DNA of 64,000 nt from CAXMRP01 sp965216515 (lineage in GTDB: Bacteria; Pseudomonadota; Alphaproteobacteria; Rhizobiales; Afifellaceae). Every line of letters starts with the position of its first letter. Position 1 is the stretch's first letter. The position numbers and the translations under genes were made by a program. Where the stretch lies: positions 2,480,001 through 2,544,000 of the forward strand of contig OZ244173.1 in NCBI GenBank assembly GCA_965216515.1. The letters are read 5' to 3'. This document shows positions 17,262 to 25,787 of the stretch, one piece after another. Below the pieces are notes generated by a model, which saw only the letters and a list, made by a program, of their open reading frames with translations, ran no database searches and was not told the origin of the DNA.

Positions 17262-18770
17262 TTGTTGCGATGCACAACGGACCTCGCGGAGTTGGATCGT
17301 ATCGTTATGAGTACTCTGGACCAGTACCCTGCGCATTGGGGGCCGTCGGGCGGAAGCCGCCCCTTCACTTTCTCTGCGCCGATCCTGTCGACACTGGTTG
17401 CCGTGCTGGATTGCATTCTGGTGGTGGCGGTCGGCCTCGCCGCGGTAACCTTCTATGCCGGCTGGGATCCGATAAATTCCGAACTCTACATAGCCGCCGT
17501 GGCGTTTGTATGCCTGGCGATCTACATCCTTTTCCGCTTGGGCAACCTCTACACGCTGGAAGCCATCATGGCGCCGGTGCGGGTGGTCAACAAAACCGTC
17601 GTCGGTGTCATCACCGCCTTCTTTCTTCTGATGGCGATGGCCTTTTCGCTCAAGATTTCCGAGGATTTCTCCCGCATCTGGATGTATCTGTTTGCCGGTG
17701 GAAGCTGCGCCGTGATCGCCGCGGAGCGTATGCTGGTATACTGGGCGCTCACCACCCTGTCGGCGCGCAACTTGGTGTCGCGGTCGGTGGTTGTGCTCGG
17801 AACCGGGAAACAGGCAGAAGCGTTCCTCAACCGAATTGCCGTCGAAAAGCCCTGTTTTACGTCGATCGCCGGGGTGTTCGACCTGGATCTAAACACCGAG
17901 CCCGACCAGACGGTGGCCGGATATCCGGTGCTCGGCACCTTTGACGACCTGTTCGCCTACGCCCGCGTCCACCCCGTGGACGATGTCGTCATTGCGACAC
18001 CCTGGAGCAACGACGACGCGGTGATCTCGGCGGCAAAACGGCTGAAAGAGCTGCCGGCAAAGGTCTATCTCGGGTCCGACCTGATCGGATTTCGCCTGAA
18101 CCTCGTTCCGGCGCCGAACAATTTCGGATCCGCACCTCTGGCTGAGATATCCGACAAGCCGCTGGCCGGTTGGCGGGTCGTCGCCAAGTCGGTCGAGGAC
18201 TACACCCTGGCGACGCTGTTCTTGCTAGCCGCTGCGCCGGTCATGATTTTTACAGCCATCGCGATCAAGCTCGAATCACCGGGACCGGTTTTCTTCCGGC
18301 AAAAACGCCTTGGCTTCAACAATAAGGTCTTCGAGATCTACAAGTTTCGGTCCATGTACTGCCAGCCGGAGGGCCAGGCCGGCAGCCGCGTTGTTCAGGC
18401 CAAGCGTGATGATCCCCGGGTGACCCGGGTTGGCCGGATCATACGAAAAACCAGTATCGATGAATTGCCTCAGCTCTTTAATGTGCTCAACGGCACCATG
18501 TCACTGATCGGCCCGAGGCCGCATGCCGTTGAACACAACGCCGAATATTCCACGCAGATAGGCGGATATTTTGCCCGTCACAACGTCAAACCCGGAATCA
18601 CCGGCTGGGCGCAGGTCAAGGGCTATCGCGGAGAGACGACAAATCTCGAATTGATGGAAAACCGCGTCTACCACGATGTCGAATATGCCGACAATTGGTC
18701 GCTGATGCTGGACATCAAGATCCTGCTGATGACGATTTTCGTCGTCCTGAGCGGCCGCAACGCCTATTAG
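17262..18770 (+). CDS. Undecaprenyl-phosphate sugar-1-phosphate transferase (polyprenyl glycosylphosphotransferase)
   Basis: A protein of up to 502 residues with the WcaJ/WbaP layout. Four N-terminal membrane helices are followed by a Rossmann-like CoA_binding_3 region (SVVVLGTGKQAEAFLNRI), a fifth hydrophobic helix and the catalytic bacterial sugar transferase domain. That domain shows GPVFFRQKRLGFNNKVFEIYKF split over two conserved blocks, RKTSIDELPQLFNVL, SLIGPRPHAVEHN and KPGITGWAQVKGYRGET. It starts EPS repeat assembly by moving a hexose-1-phosphate to undecaprenyl phosphate. TTG at 17262 has GAGGGGG eight bases upstream; the first ATG, at 17307, lacks a well-placed site. No downstream partner follows on this strand. 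Confidence 0.92.
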   Translation: MLRCTTDLAELDRIVMSTLDQYPAHWGPSGGSRPFTFSAPILSTLVAVLDCILVVAVGLAAVTFYAGWDPINSELYIAAVAFVCLAIYILFRLGNLYTLEAIMAPVRVVNKTVVGVITAFFLLMAMAFSLKISEDFSRIWMYLFAGGSCAVIAAERMLVYWALTTLSARNLVSRSVVVLGTGKQAEAFLNRIAVEKPCFTSIAGVFDLDLNTEPDQTVAGYPVLGTFDDLFAYARVHPVDDVVIATPWSNDDAVISAAKRLKELPAKVYLGSDLIGFRLNLVPAPNNFGSAPLAEISDKPLAGWRVVAKSVEDYTLATLFLLAAAPVMIFTAIAIKLESPGPVFFRQKRLGFNNKVFEIYKFRSMYCQPEGQAGSRVVQAKRDDPRVTRVGRIIRKTSIDELPQLFNVLNGTMSLIGPRPHAVEHNAEYSTQIGGYFARHNVKPGITGWAQVKGYRGETTNLELMENRVYHDVEYADNWSLMLDIKILLMTIFVVLSGRNAY

Positions 18771-18868
18771 CCGGGATCGACGCCGAACCTCCGCCGGGTT
18801 GCGCCGTCTTCGGCAAGTCAAGCCGGACTGGTCCCCCGCAGCCAAAGCCGCGCGGACTGCGCTGCGCG

Positions 18869-20056
18869 CTAGGGCAGCAACACCGAGTCCCGGGTCATCC
18901 TGACATAGACACCATTGGATGACGCCGTTTCGCCGCCCTCTTCCTTGCGCCGGAAATCATATCCGAATATCGCCTGCCAATGGCGGGTCAGCCGGTAGTT
19001 CAGCGATGACGACACGGTCAGCTGGGTCCGATCGGTCGATGATCCGTCCGAAACCCCGCTTTGCGTGCTGATGCCCGCCGAAACGGACCAGTCGGTGCGA
19101 TCGTTGATCGAATGCCGGATGGATGTGGAAATGCCGGTCCGCGTCAACAGTTCTCCGGCCGCGCTTGGGCTGACATTCTGGGAAAATTTCACGCCGTAGC
19201 GGGTCCGCTTGCGCCGCAATTCAGCATCCAGCTTTCCTGAAAATCCGACCGCGGTCGAGGCCGGCGTCATGTCATCGCGGGTATTGACCAGATGCAGACC
19301 GCCGGATCCCGAAATGTCGAGATTCTTGGTCAATTTGACGCTGATGCCCACGGTGTTCAGAAACGTGATCGTTCGCGACCCGGTCCCGTTGTCCGGCTTG
19401 AACAGGCTGATCGAGCTTTTGGCATCGGTCGTGATTCGCGAATTGACCAGGTGGGTCCACGTTGCCGCAAGAGAGGCGTTGAAAAACGGATTGAGATCGT
19501 CGGTCTCGGTCGAAAAGTCCACCTGTCGGACCGTGCCATCGATCGCGATCCGGTTGTTGTGGTTGATCGCCGTATCGATGCCGATCGCCCCGCTTGTCGT
19601 GATGCGGTTGGTGTCGATCTGCGTCAGGCCGGTGTCCTCCAACTCGCTGGTTTGCGCGTCCTGGACGGTAAATCCGAGGCTTGCGGAATAATCGGTCGAC
19701 TTGGTCTCCTTTTTCACCGAAAGCGAATAGTCCTGCCCGAGCGCGCTCGATTTTCCGTCGGCGCCCGGCCCGGCATAGGTGTTGTAGGTCCAGCCGGCAT
19801 CAAGGGTGAATTCCAGCGTCGGCAATGCCGCTGTGATGGTCGTGTTCAGATTGGTCGTTGAGAACAGAACCGCACCGGCGGACTCCGGCAGCAGATCCAG
19901 ATTGTCGCTGAAGTAAAGCCGGTTGCCCGCTTCGCTGGTGATCGACAGGTTAGCCGACTTTGCAGGCGCGGCCGCCCCGAGGATAAGCGTGCCGGCAACG
20001 ATCGGCGCGAGTCCGCGAAGGTGTGGCCTTGATGGCCGCACCGGCCGGGAGGTCAT
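18869..20056 (-). CDS. Outer-membrane beta-barrel protein of the EPS export operon
   Basis: A 395-residue protein with an N-terminal signal peptide ending near ILGAAAPAKSA (about residue 34). It is followed by about 360 residues of alternating polar/hydrophobic strands such as SLGFTVQDAQT, NRIAIDGTVRQVDF, DWSVSAGISTQSG and HWQAIFGYDFRRKEEGG. This is typical of a 14-18 stranded outer-membrane barrel of the kind found in EPS loci. Its start overlaps the stop of the OPX gene by four bases (ATGA), so the two are translationally coupled. A role as an outer-membrane pore or OPX partner is inferred from this coupling. Confidence 0.82.
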   Translation of the reverse strand: MTSRPVRPSRPHLRGLAPIVAGTLILGAAAPAKSANLSITSEAGNRLYFSDNLDLLPESAGAVLFSTTNLNTTITAALPTLEFTLDAGWTYNTYAGPGADGKSSALGQDYSLSVKKETKSTDYSASLGFTVQDAQTSELEDTGLTQIDTNRITTSGAIGIDTAINHNNRIAIDGTVRQVDFSTETDDLNPFFNASLAATWTHLVNSRITTDAKSSISLFKPDNGTGSRTITFLNTVGISVKLTKNLDISGSGGLHLVNTRDDMTPASTAVGFSGKLDAELRRKRTRYGVKFSQNVSPSAAGELLTRTGISTSIRHSINDRTDWSVSAGISTQSGVSDGSSTDRTQLTVSSSLNYRLTRHWQAIFGYDFRRKEEGGETASSNGVYVRMTRDSVLLP

Positions 20057-20640
20057 TCAAAGAGGCCTCGCTCAGGAACGATGACGACGTCCCCATTGTG
20101 TAAATAGATGTTCCCGGTCAGATCATGGCCGGATTCCACATCCTTGTAGTTGAATGGAATGACCTCGTAGTGCGAACGGTGGCGCCGCCGCACATGGATC
20201 CGGCGCTTGGCGGCGAACTGGCCGACACCTCCGGCAATGGCCAGGGCCTGAAGCACCGTGGTCGGTTCCTCGATCTCGTAAATACCGGGCTTTGCAACTT
20301 CGCCGGTTACGTAAATGGACCGCGTCGCCGGCTCCACCTCGGGTCTGACGGCGGACTCCACGAGCATGACCGTCAAATCGAGTTGTGCGGTGAAATTCTT
20401 TTGCAGACGTTTCCGCAGCGTACCTTCAAGCTGCTCCGGCGTCAGCCCCGATGCCCGAAGGTGGCCCGCCAGCGGCAACGATATCCGGCCGTCGGGACGA
20501 ACCTTGACTTTCCGGTTCAGATTTTCGTCCTGCCCGACCCAGATTTCGATCACGTCGCCGGGTTTGAGCCGATAGGCACCATGCGCCCAGACGCTGCTGA
20601 CAGCAAAACAAATGGCGATGACAGCCAGAACCACACGCAT
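20053..20640 (-). CDS. Polysaccharide export protein (OPX family: Poly_export plus SLBB), short form
   Basis: A 195-residue protein. The start at 20640 places a clean signal peptide (MRVVLAVIAICFAVSSVWA) at the N-terminus; a longer frame upstream adds residues without family features. The Poly_export domain begins YRLKPGDVIEIWVGQDENLN and has RPDGRISLPLAGHLRASG. An SLBB-like part follows, with IYVTGEVAKPGIYEIEEPTTVLQALAIAGG. There is no lipobox cysteine and no C-terminal outer-membrane helix, unlike E. coli Wza, so it should be a soluble periplasmic ring. It overlaps the beta-barrel gene by four bases and follows the kinase gene after about 230 bases. Confidence 0.9.
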   Translation of the reverse strand: MRVVLAVIAICFAVSSVWAHGAYRLKPGDVIEIWVGQDENLNRKVKVRPDGRISLPLAGHLRASGLTPEQLEGTLRKRLQKNFTAQLDLTVMLVESAVRPEVEPATRSIYVTGEVAKPGIYEIEEPTTVLQALAIAGGVGQFAAKRRIHVRRRHRSHYEVIPFNYKDVESGHDLTGNIYLHNGDVVIVPERGLFE

Positions 20641-20867
20641 GATCGCCCCGCAATTTCCACCCATCAAGACCGAGACCTGAAAGCTATTGGGCGCACAAGG
20701 GCAAGTCAATCGAGCACACATCGTTTGCGCGCCGAATCTTGCCTGTTGTTGCGCCATGCCAACACGGTCTTAACGGTTAATTCGCATTGATTAACGTCCA
20801 CTTAACCAACGCGCCCGTGTCAGGTCCACGGCTTCATGTATCGGAGTCCGGATGTCTGGGCAACATA

Positions 20868-21674
20868 TCAGTAGTAGGATTTTATGTCCTGGACGTCCTT
20901 GTTCAGCACCACGCCCAGATAATTGGCATTACCGAGCTTCTGCTCGCATTCGGTGAGATCGGAAAGCTTCGTCTGATTGGCCGACACGACCAGCATGACG
21001 CAATCGACGAGCGGCAGGAACGCCAGGGCATCATCGGCGGTCAGCATGGGCGGCAGATCGAAAATGATCGGACCGGCGGCATGGCGCGCCTTGAGGTCCG
21101 CCACCAGCCGTTCCACGGCCCGCGATGCGATATACTCCGAAGAACCGGATACATGTGCGCTGTTGGGCAGGATTTCCAGGCCCGGCATACCCGGATCGAC
21201 GAGGAGATCATCGAGACCGACGTGGCCGGCCAGCAGTTCGCCGAGCGGATAGTCGCCGGAAAGCCCGAGATATCGGGTGATCTGCGGCTTGCGCATATCG
21301 AAATCGACGAGCATGGTCGTTTGTTCGGCCAGCCGGGCGGCACTGAACGCAAGATTGATGGAAACCACGGTTTTGCCGTCACCCGCCGATGGCGAGGTAA
21401 TGGCGAGCGTCCGCCACCCGTGATCGTTCATGGCCTGCATCACGCGCGTTCGCAGCATGTCGATCGCGCCGCATCGCGGATCGCTTTTGTCGAACGCGAT
21501 AATCCGGCTCTGTTCCAGCCGGAACCGATCCAGGTGGACCGACCGGATCGGCGCGGGTTCCGGCCTCGTCCTGACAATCGTCGGATGAACCGGCGATTCC
21601 GCTTCGAACCGTTTTGGCTTTGTATCGCTCCGCGCCGCCTTTGCCAGCGCGATCGCATCCTTTATTCGTTCCAA
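20868..21674 (-). CDS. CpsD/CapB-type BY-kinase-like ATPase
   Basis: A 268-residue cytoplasmic P-loop protein of the bacterial tyrosine kinase (MinD-like) class. Walker A is SPSAGDGKT (94-102), Walker A' is MLVDFDMRKP (121-130) and Walker B is IIFDLPPML. The C-terminus is only KSYY, a very short tyrosine cluster compared with the multi-Tyr tails of Wzc or CpsD. The TTG start is supported by GGAGG about ten bases upstream. The gene follows the Wzz-like gene by 51 bases. The two probably form a split Wzc, where cyclic phosphorylation of the ATPase controls polymer length and export. Confidence 0.9.
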   Translation of the reverse strand: MERIKDAIALAKAARSDTKPKRFEAESPVHPTIVRTRPEPAPIRSVHLDRFRLEQSRIIAFDKSDPRCGAIDMLRTRVMQAMNDHGWRTLAITSPSAGDGKTVVSINLAFSAARLAEQTTMLVDFDMRKPQITRYLGLSGDYPLGELLAGHVGLDDLLVDPGMPGLEILPNSAHVSGSSEYIASRAVERLVADLKARHAAGPIIFDLPPMLTADDALAFLPLVDCVMLVVSANQTKLSDLTECEQKLGNANYLGVVLNKDVQDIKSYY

Positions 21675-21725
21675 AACCTCACCCTCCGGTGATTGGCGTT
21701 GCCCAACCCCGTAGTCCGAATCGGT

Positions 21726-23327
21726 TTACAATTTAGCCTGAATCCGCAGCAACAGCTCATCCAGCGGTATCGCCAGGAAATGGAGACCCGCCACACCGGC
21801 GGCGAACGCAAGCGTTGCCGCGGCGAACGACAAGCCGATTTTGCGGCGGGAACGCCGGACGTCCTCCTGGTTGCGAACATAGGGAATTGCCACGATCGGC
21901 CGGCGATTCATCACGCGTTGCAGCTGCCCGACGCTCTGGACGCTCGTATTCATCAACTCCAGGCCCAGCACGGACCCGCCGCTGATGCCGGCAGCAACCA
22001 CGAAGGCCATGGCAAGAATGACCATACGATTGGGTCGCACCGGAATTTGCGGCACGGTCGGCTGCTCGATGACTTCAAACCGTTCCGCATTGTTGTCTTC
22101 TTCCAGCGATTCGCCCAGTTCCGCCGCCGCTTGCTTGGCGATCAGTTCCTCATACTGGGAACGGATATTGGCGTATTCCCGCTCCAGCGCATTCAGGCCC
22201 AGCTGAACATCCGGCGTTCGTCCGATTGACACACGTACTTCGTCGATCGAATCCTGGAGCTCTTTGCGCTGCTCCTCCAGGAGCGTGCGCCGCTCGCGAA
22301 ATGTCTCGGCCTGGAATTCGGCGACGATCGTCTGTGCGTCATCCGCCGGCGCATCGCCACCGGCGCCGTCTCCTTGCGCCTGCGTTTCGTCCGGGGCGGT
22401 CGCATCGAGTTCCGCCTCGATATTCTTGATTTCCTGGTTCAGGCTGCGCATGACCGGATGAGAATCGCTGAAGACGGCAGCCTTGCGGACGAGTTCTGAT
22501 TGCAGCTGGTTCAGGCGCTGGGTGAGCTGGCGGCGGGTCGAAAACGCCTCCTCAGGCAGGCCGACGCTTTGCGACCCCGATGTCGACAGGCCCAGCTCGA
22601 ACAGTCTTTGGTCCCGGTCAAGGTTCTGGATTTCGGTATTGACGTCGATCAGGCGTCGTTCCATGCGCTCCAGGAAGCTCAGCCGATAATCCAGGCTCTC
22701 CGGCAGGGCCGATTCGTTTTCTTTCTTGAATTCCGTGATCTGCAGTTCGATGCGCCGCAGGTCTTCCTCCCGGCGTTCCGTTTCCCTGACCAGGAATCTT
22801 GTGGTTTCGGAGGCGCGCGATGTCCGGGTGCGAACGTTTTCCTCAAGAATGAGTGTGACGAGTTCGTTGGCGACCTGGGACGCGACTTTCGGCACTTCAT
22901 GCTCGAAGCCGACGGTGAAGGCGACCGAAAACCGATTCGATCGCCGGTTGCCGCCATCGAGCCGAATTCGCCGGATCGATGTGCTTTCCCGCGCCTTCTG
23001 GACCAGTTCCGTCGTGGTCAATTGTCCGCGCTGGTTCCGGTACAGGTCGAATTTGTCGATGATCGTCAGGATATTCGAACGCGTCATGACGCGCTGTTCG
23101 ATCACCTGGATGCGCTCATCGGGCAGGCTGGTGACGGTCGAGCGAACCAGGTCTTCGGGAATCTGCTGGGATTCGACAAGGATTGTGGCTTGCGATCGGT
23201 ACACTGCCGGCAGCATGTAGGCGACGGCCGCACCAATCCCGAAGACCACGACAAACAGCGCCAGAAGAAGCGGAATCCGCCGCCTGATGGCAAAGAGCAG
23301 TTGATTGATATCCAGCAAGAAATCCAT
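21726..23327 (-). CDS. Wzz/GNVR-type polysaccharide chain-length co-polymerase
   Basis: A 533-residue inner-membrane protein. A first helix (about residues 15-37) is followed by the Wzz motif PAVYRSQATILVES. A long coiled-coil periplasmic part (about 165-400) carries the GNVR-type region LEREYANIRSQYEELIAKQ. A Pro-rich EQPTVPQIPVRPNR precedes the second helix (about 430-455), and a third helix lies near 495-515 where a fused kinase would start in Wzc. The kinase is a separate gene directly downstream. It probably sets EPS chain length and couples polymerisation to export. It begins the minus-strand operon Wzz-kinase-OPX-barrel. Confidence 0.92.
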   Translation of the reverse strand: MDFLLDINQLLFAIRRRIPLLLALFVVVFGIGAAVAYMLPAVYRSQATILVESQQIPEDLVRSTVTSLPDERIQVIEQRVMTRSNILTIIDKFDLYRNQRGQLTTTELVQKARESTSIRRIRLDGGNRRSNRFSVAFTVGFEHEVPKVASQVANELVTLILEENVRTRTSRASETTRFLVRETERREEDLRRIELQITEFKKENESALPESLDYRLSFLERMERRLIDVNTEIQNLDRDQRLFELGLSTSGSQSVGLPEEAFSTRRQLTQRLNQLQSELVRKAAVFSDSHPVMRSLNQEIKNIEAELDATAPDETQAQGDGAGGDAPADDAQTIVAEFQAETFRERRTLLEEQRKELQDSIDEVRVSIGRTPDVQLGLNALEREYANIRSQYEELIAKQAAAELGESLEEDNNAERFEVIEQPTVPQIPVRPNRMVILAMAFVVAAGISGGSVLGLELMNTSVQSVGQLQRVMNRRPIVAIPYVRNQEDVRRSRRKIGLSFAAATLAFAAGVAGLHFLAIPLDELLLRIQAKL

Positions 23328-23528
23328 TCGAGCGCCCTAGCATCATCCGCGAAGCGGACGATTGCGAACATGCCCCGCCAAATTGGTTCGTGGCGAATAT
23401 GGGCCTGCCCGCCGCCCCGTGCAATCTATACCTTCTGGCACAAACGAGTATCGGAAACCAAAATCAAAATAAGGCTAATGACCCGGTACGGCGACCGGGG
23501 CATCCCGATCGCCCGGCCCGCCGAAAAA

Positions 23529-23558
23529 TCGGCCGGCCCCTTGTTGGAGGCCGGCCGA
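23529..23558 (-). terminator. Intrinsic terminator of the VPLPA-CTERM gene
   Basis: A perfect 10-bp inverted repeat (TCGGCCGGCC/GGCCGGCCGA, 10-base loop) lies 34 bases past the stop of the minus-strand VPLPA-CTERM gene. In that direction it is followed by TTTTT. This fits a rho-independent terminator. Confidence 0.75.
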
Positions 23559-23592
23559 CAATTCAAGAACCGCAAATCGCAACGAAGCCGGG

Positions 23593-24342
23593 TCAGGCAG
23601 CAGCAGCCTTCGCCTTCTTCCGCCGCGACATGTAGCCGACACCCAGCAAAGCCGATCCGAACAACAGCACGGCCGGCGGCAACGGCACGGTCGTGACGAT
23701 GCTCACATAAAACTCTGTCGGGTCGTTCCCGGCGATATCATAGGCGAATACCCAGGTCTGCAGTGCACCGATCGCCGACAGGACGCCCGGAGCCAGTTCG
23801 CCATTCGTGATCGTCTGCTGAACACCATTCAGCAGGATCGTGCCGTTGGCCAGAAGATGATTGGCATCCCGGAAAATAATCTCACCGATAATGACCGCCC
23901 GCGTGAACATCAGGGTCAGTATCTCGCCGCCCGCTGCACTGGAAGTGTTGTCATCGCCGGTGTTCGCACCAGTCACGCCGCTTGTGCAGCTTGCCGATGA
24001 ACACACGCCCAAGCCACCTGGCAATCCGCCATCATAGGCATCCAGAAATGCGTCAACGGGCGTCGTGTTGTCCACGTTTCCGCCGGTCGCTTTCACCCCG
24101 AGACCGTCAATGGTCAACGTGTCATCGAGATTTCCATCGGCAAGCAGAGGAACGACGAGCTGCCAATTCCCTTCTGCATCGTTGACGATATTGCCGGGCT
24201 CACCGGTATCGACACCGCCGACCGCCGGAAAGGCGAGACCTTCCGCAATCGCCCCGAAATCGAATGTCGTGGCAACCGCATTTGTAGAGAGACCAAACAC
24301 ACAGGTCGCAATGATTGCGCCCGCTCTTACGATGCGTCTCAT
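23593..24342 (-). CDS. VPLPA-CTERM sorting-domain secreted protein (1)
   Basis: A 249-residue protein. The start at 24342 has GGAG nine bases upstream and gives a signal peptide (MRRIVRAGAIIATCVFGLSTNAVA). The frame continues upstream without family features. The mature part is acidic, rich in Gly, Asp and Asn, and has a short Cys pair (GVCSSASCTSGV). The C-terminus is a sorting tripartite: VPLPPAVLLFGSALLGVGYM followed by the basic tail SRRKKAKAAAA. In the PEP-CTERM/exosortase family such tails are cut and the protein is placed in the envelope or EPS matrix. The body matches no enzyme I recognise. It has its own terminator and probably its own promoter. Confidence 0.85.
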   Translation of the reverse strand: MRRIVRAGAIIATCVFGLSTNAVATTFDFGAIAEGLAFPAVGGVDTGEPGNIVNDAEGNWQLVVPLLADGNLDDTLTIDGLGVKATGGNVDNTTPVDAFLDAYDGGLPGGLGVCSSASCTSGVTGANTGDDNTSSAAGGEILTLMFTRAVIIGEIIFRDANHLLANGTILLNGVQQTITNGELAPGVLSAIGALQTWVFAYDIAGNDPTEFYVSIVTTVPLPPAVLLFGSALLGVGYMSRRKKAKAAAA

Positions 24343-24600
24343 GTTGTTATATCTCCGTGATCTGAACCACACACTATTAATCTGCGCATTCGGAATCAGC
24401 CCAAAATGCGCCGCAAACCAGTCCAAACCCCCTGCTGAAGCTTCGCATTTTAAACAAACTTTAACCCAATACAACCGGAAAATCGCATCGTGGCCGTGAC
24501 AAAATTCGAAGGTTTCGGCAAATACCGGGGGCAACCAGCAGGAATTGGCGAATTAACCACGCAATGTGCTAAATAGATCACACAACTCACTTTTTCCGAT

Positions 24601-25614
24601 TCACGCCGACCAGAATCGGGCGAGCGGGCTGCCGTCCAACACGGTGGCGGCCAGCGCCTGTTCCGCAGGTGCGAGCTTTTGCTTCCAGCCGTGGACGACC
24701 GGGGCCGGTGTACCCGCCCAGTCGCCGGCCGCTGCCCGGCCCGCGCTCGCGCCAACACGCGCTTCGATCGCCGGCCCGAACGGCAATCCGAGGAATTCAT
24801 AGATATCGCGGGCGCCCCGGACCGGGTCGGCGGCAAGCTGCTCGTATATCACGAGTTTGTAGCGGGGGGCGGTTTGACCGACACGCCAGATCGCCTCGTT
24901 GTTGACCCGCCAGAACCAGGCCACCGCTTCGTTCAGATCCAGGTGCGCCGGATCCGGCACCGCGGCCGCCAGCTTCGGCATGTCCGCCAGCACATCGCCG
25001 ACCGCGCCCTGGTAAAGCAGCCGCTCCTGCGCCCGCGTCTTCGCATCGAGCTTTGAAAAGAACCGGTTGATGCCGGAATTGAGCTGGCCGCCAGGATGAC
25101 GGATTATGTGGAGGATGGGAACGTCCGGCCGGTTTTCGGCCACCCACCGGACCATCCAGGCCCGCATCCCGTTGATCTTGAATATCGCGTAGGCGGACGC
25201 CAACCGGTTGCGCGAACCCATCCACCGGGGCAGCGGCCACTCGCCGGTTCGATAGGCCGGCGCGAGCATCCGCAACCCGCGGCGCAGTTTGGGGCGCGCC
25301 AGCACCTGTGCCAGCCCCGATTTCAATGCCAGTCGGTGGATATGATCCTTGTGTGATTCGATCCGCAGGTCACGCTCGCCGATATGGCTTGCCGTCCATC
25401 GGGCAAACGCATCCCAGAGCGGCCCGAACGCTGCCGGATCCTTCACAAAGTCGGCATATGTGGGAAGGTTGTTGTAGGGGGACGTCGCGATATCCTGAGG
25501 TTCGTTGCGACAATGCGTAACCGGACTGGTATTGAGCATCGTCAACAACCAGTTGGATCCTGAACGGCCGTCGCCGACAATCAGGCCGTAATTCGGGTTA
25601 TGCGTATTGCTCAC
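24601..25614 (-). CDS. Sulfotransferase family protein (PAPS-dependent)
   Basis: A protein of about 337 residues with the 5'-phosphosulfate loop near its start, YGLIVGDGRSGSNWLLTML. A second PAPS-binding region, VPILHIIRHPGGQLNSGINRF, supplies the 3'-phosphate-binding Arg and Ser. YKLVIYEQLAADPV and YEFLGLPF are also typical of the sulfotransferase fold. It would move sulfate from PAPS to a hydroxyl of a sugar, so the EPS may be sulfated. GTG at 25614 is preferred because the fold begins within ten residues. A TTG at 25686 also gives an open frame, and neither has a strong ribosome-binding site. Confidence 0.82.
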   Translation of the reverse strand: MSNTHNPNYGLIVGDGRSGSNWLLTMLNTSPVTHCRNEPQDIATSPYNNLPTYADFVKDPAAFGPLWDAFARWTASHIGERDLRIESHKDHIHRLALKSGLAQVLARPKLRRGLRMLAPAYRTGEWPLPRWMGSRNRLASAYAIFKINGMRAWMVRWVAENRPDVPILHIIRHPGGQLNSGINRFFSKLDAKTRAQERLLYQGAVGDVLADMPKLAAAVPDPAHLDLNEAVAWFWRVNNEAIWRVGQTAPRYKLVIYEQLAADPVRGARDIYEFLGLPFGPAIEARVGASAGRAAAGDWAGTPAPVVHGWKQKLAPAEQALAATVLDGSPLARFWSA

Positions 25615-25787
25615 TGGACAATCCGGCTGGTTCCGCGCGCTGGACGATATTAACGGTTCTGGAGAATGGGCTTGAAGGTTTCGCAATTAGGCGCGATAGC
25701 CAATCCGTTTCACAACCTCTTGATACACATGCGCTTTCATCGCCATGCACATTGCCATGCACATTGTTTGAGTATCCGCCATACCTC

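Noticed and set aside
16943..17944. 333-codon plus-strand frame overlapping the sugar transferase start
   Set aside because: Most of it is an out-of-frame shadow of the sugar transferase; its first part has no recognisable domain.
25744..25767. Two copies of GCCATGCACATT in tandem before the GT4 gene
   Set aside because: Only two units; no CRISPR-like or longer repeat structure, so probably slippage.
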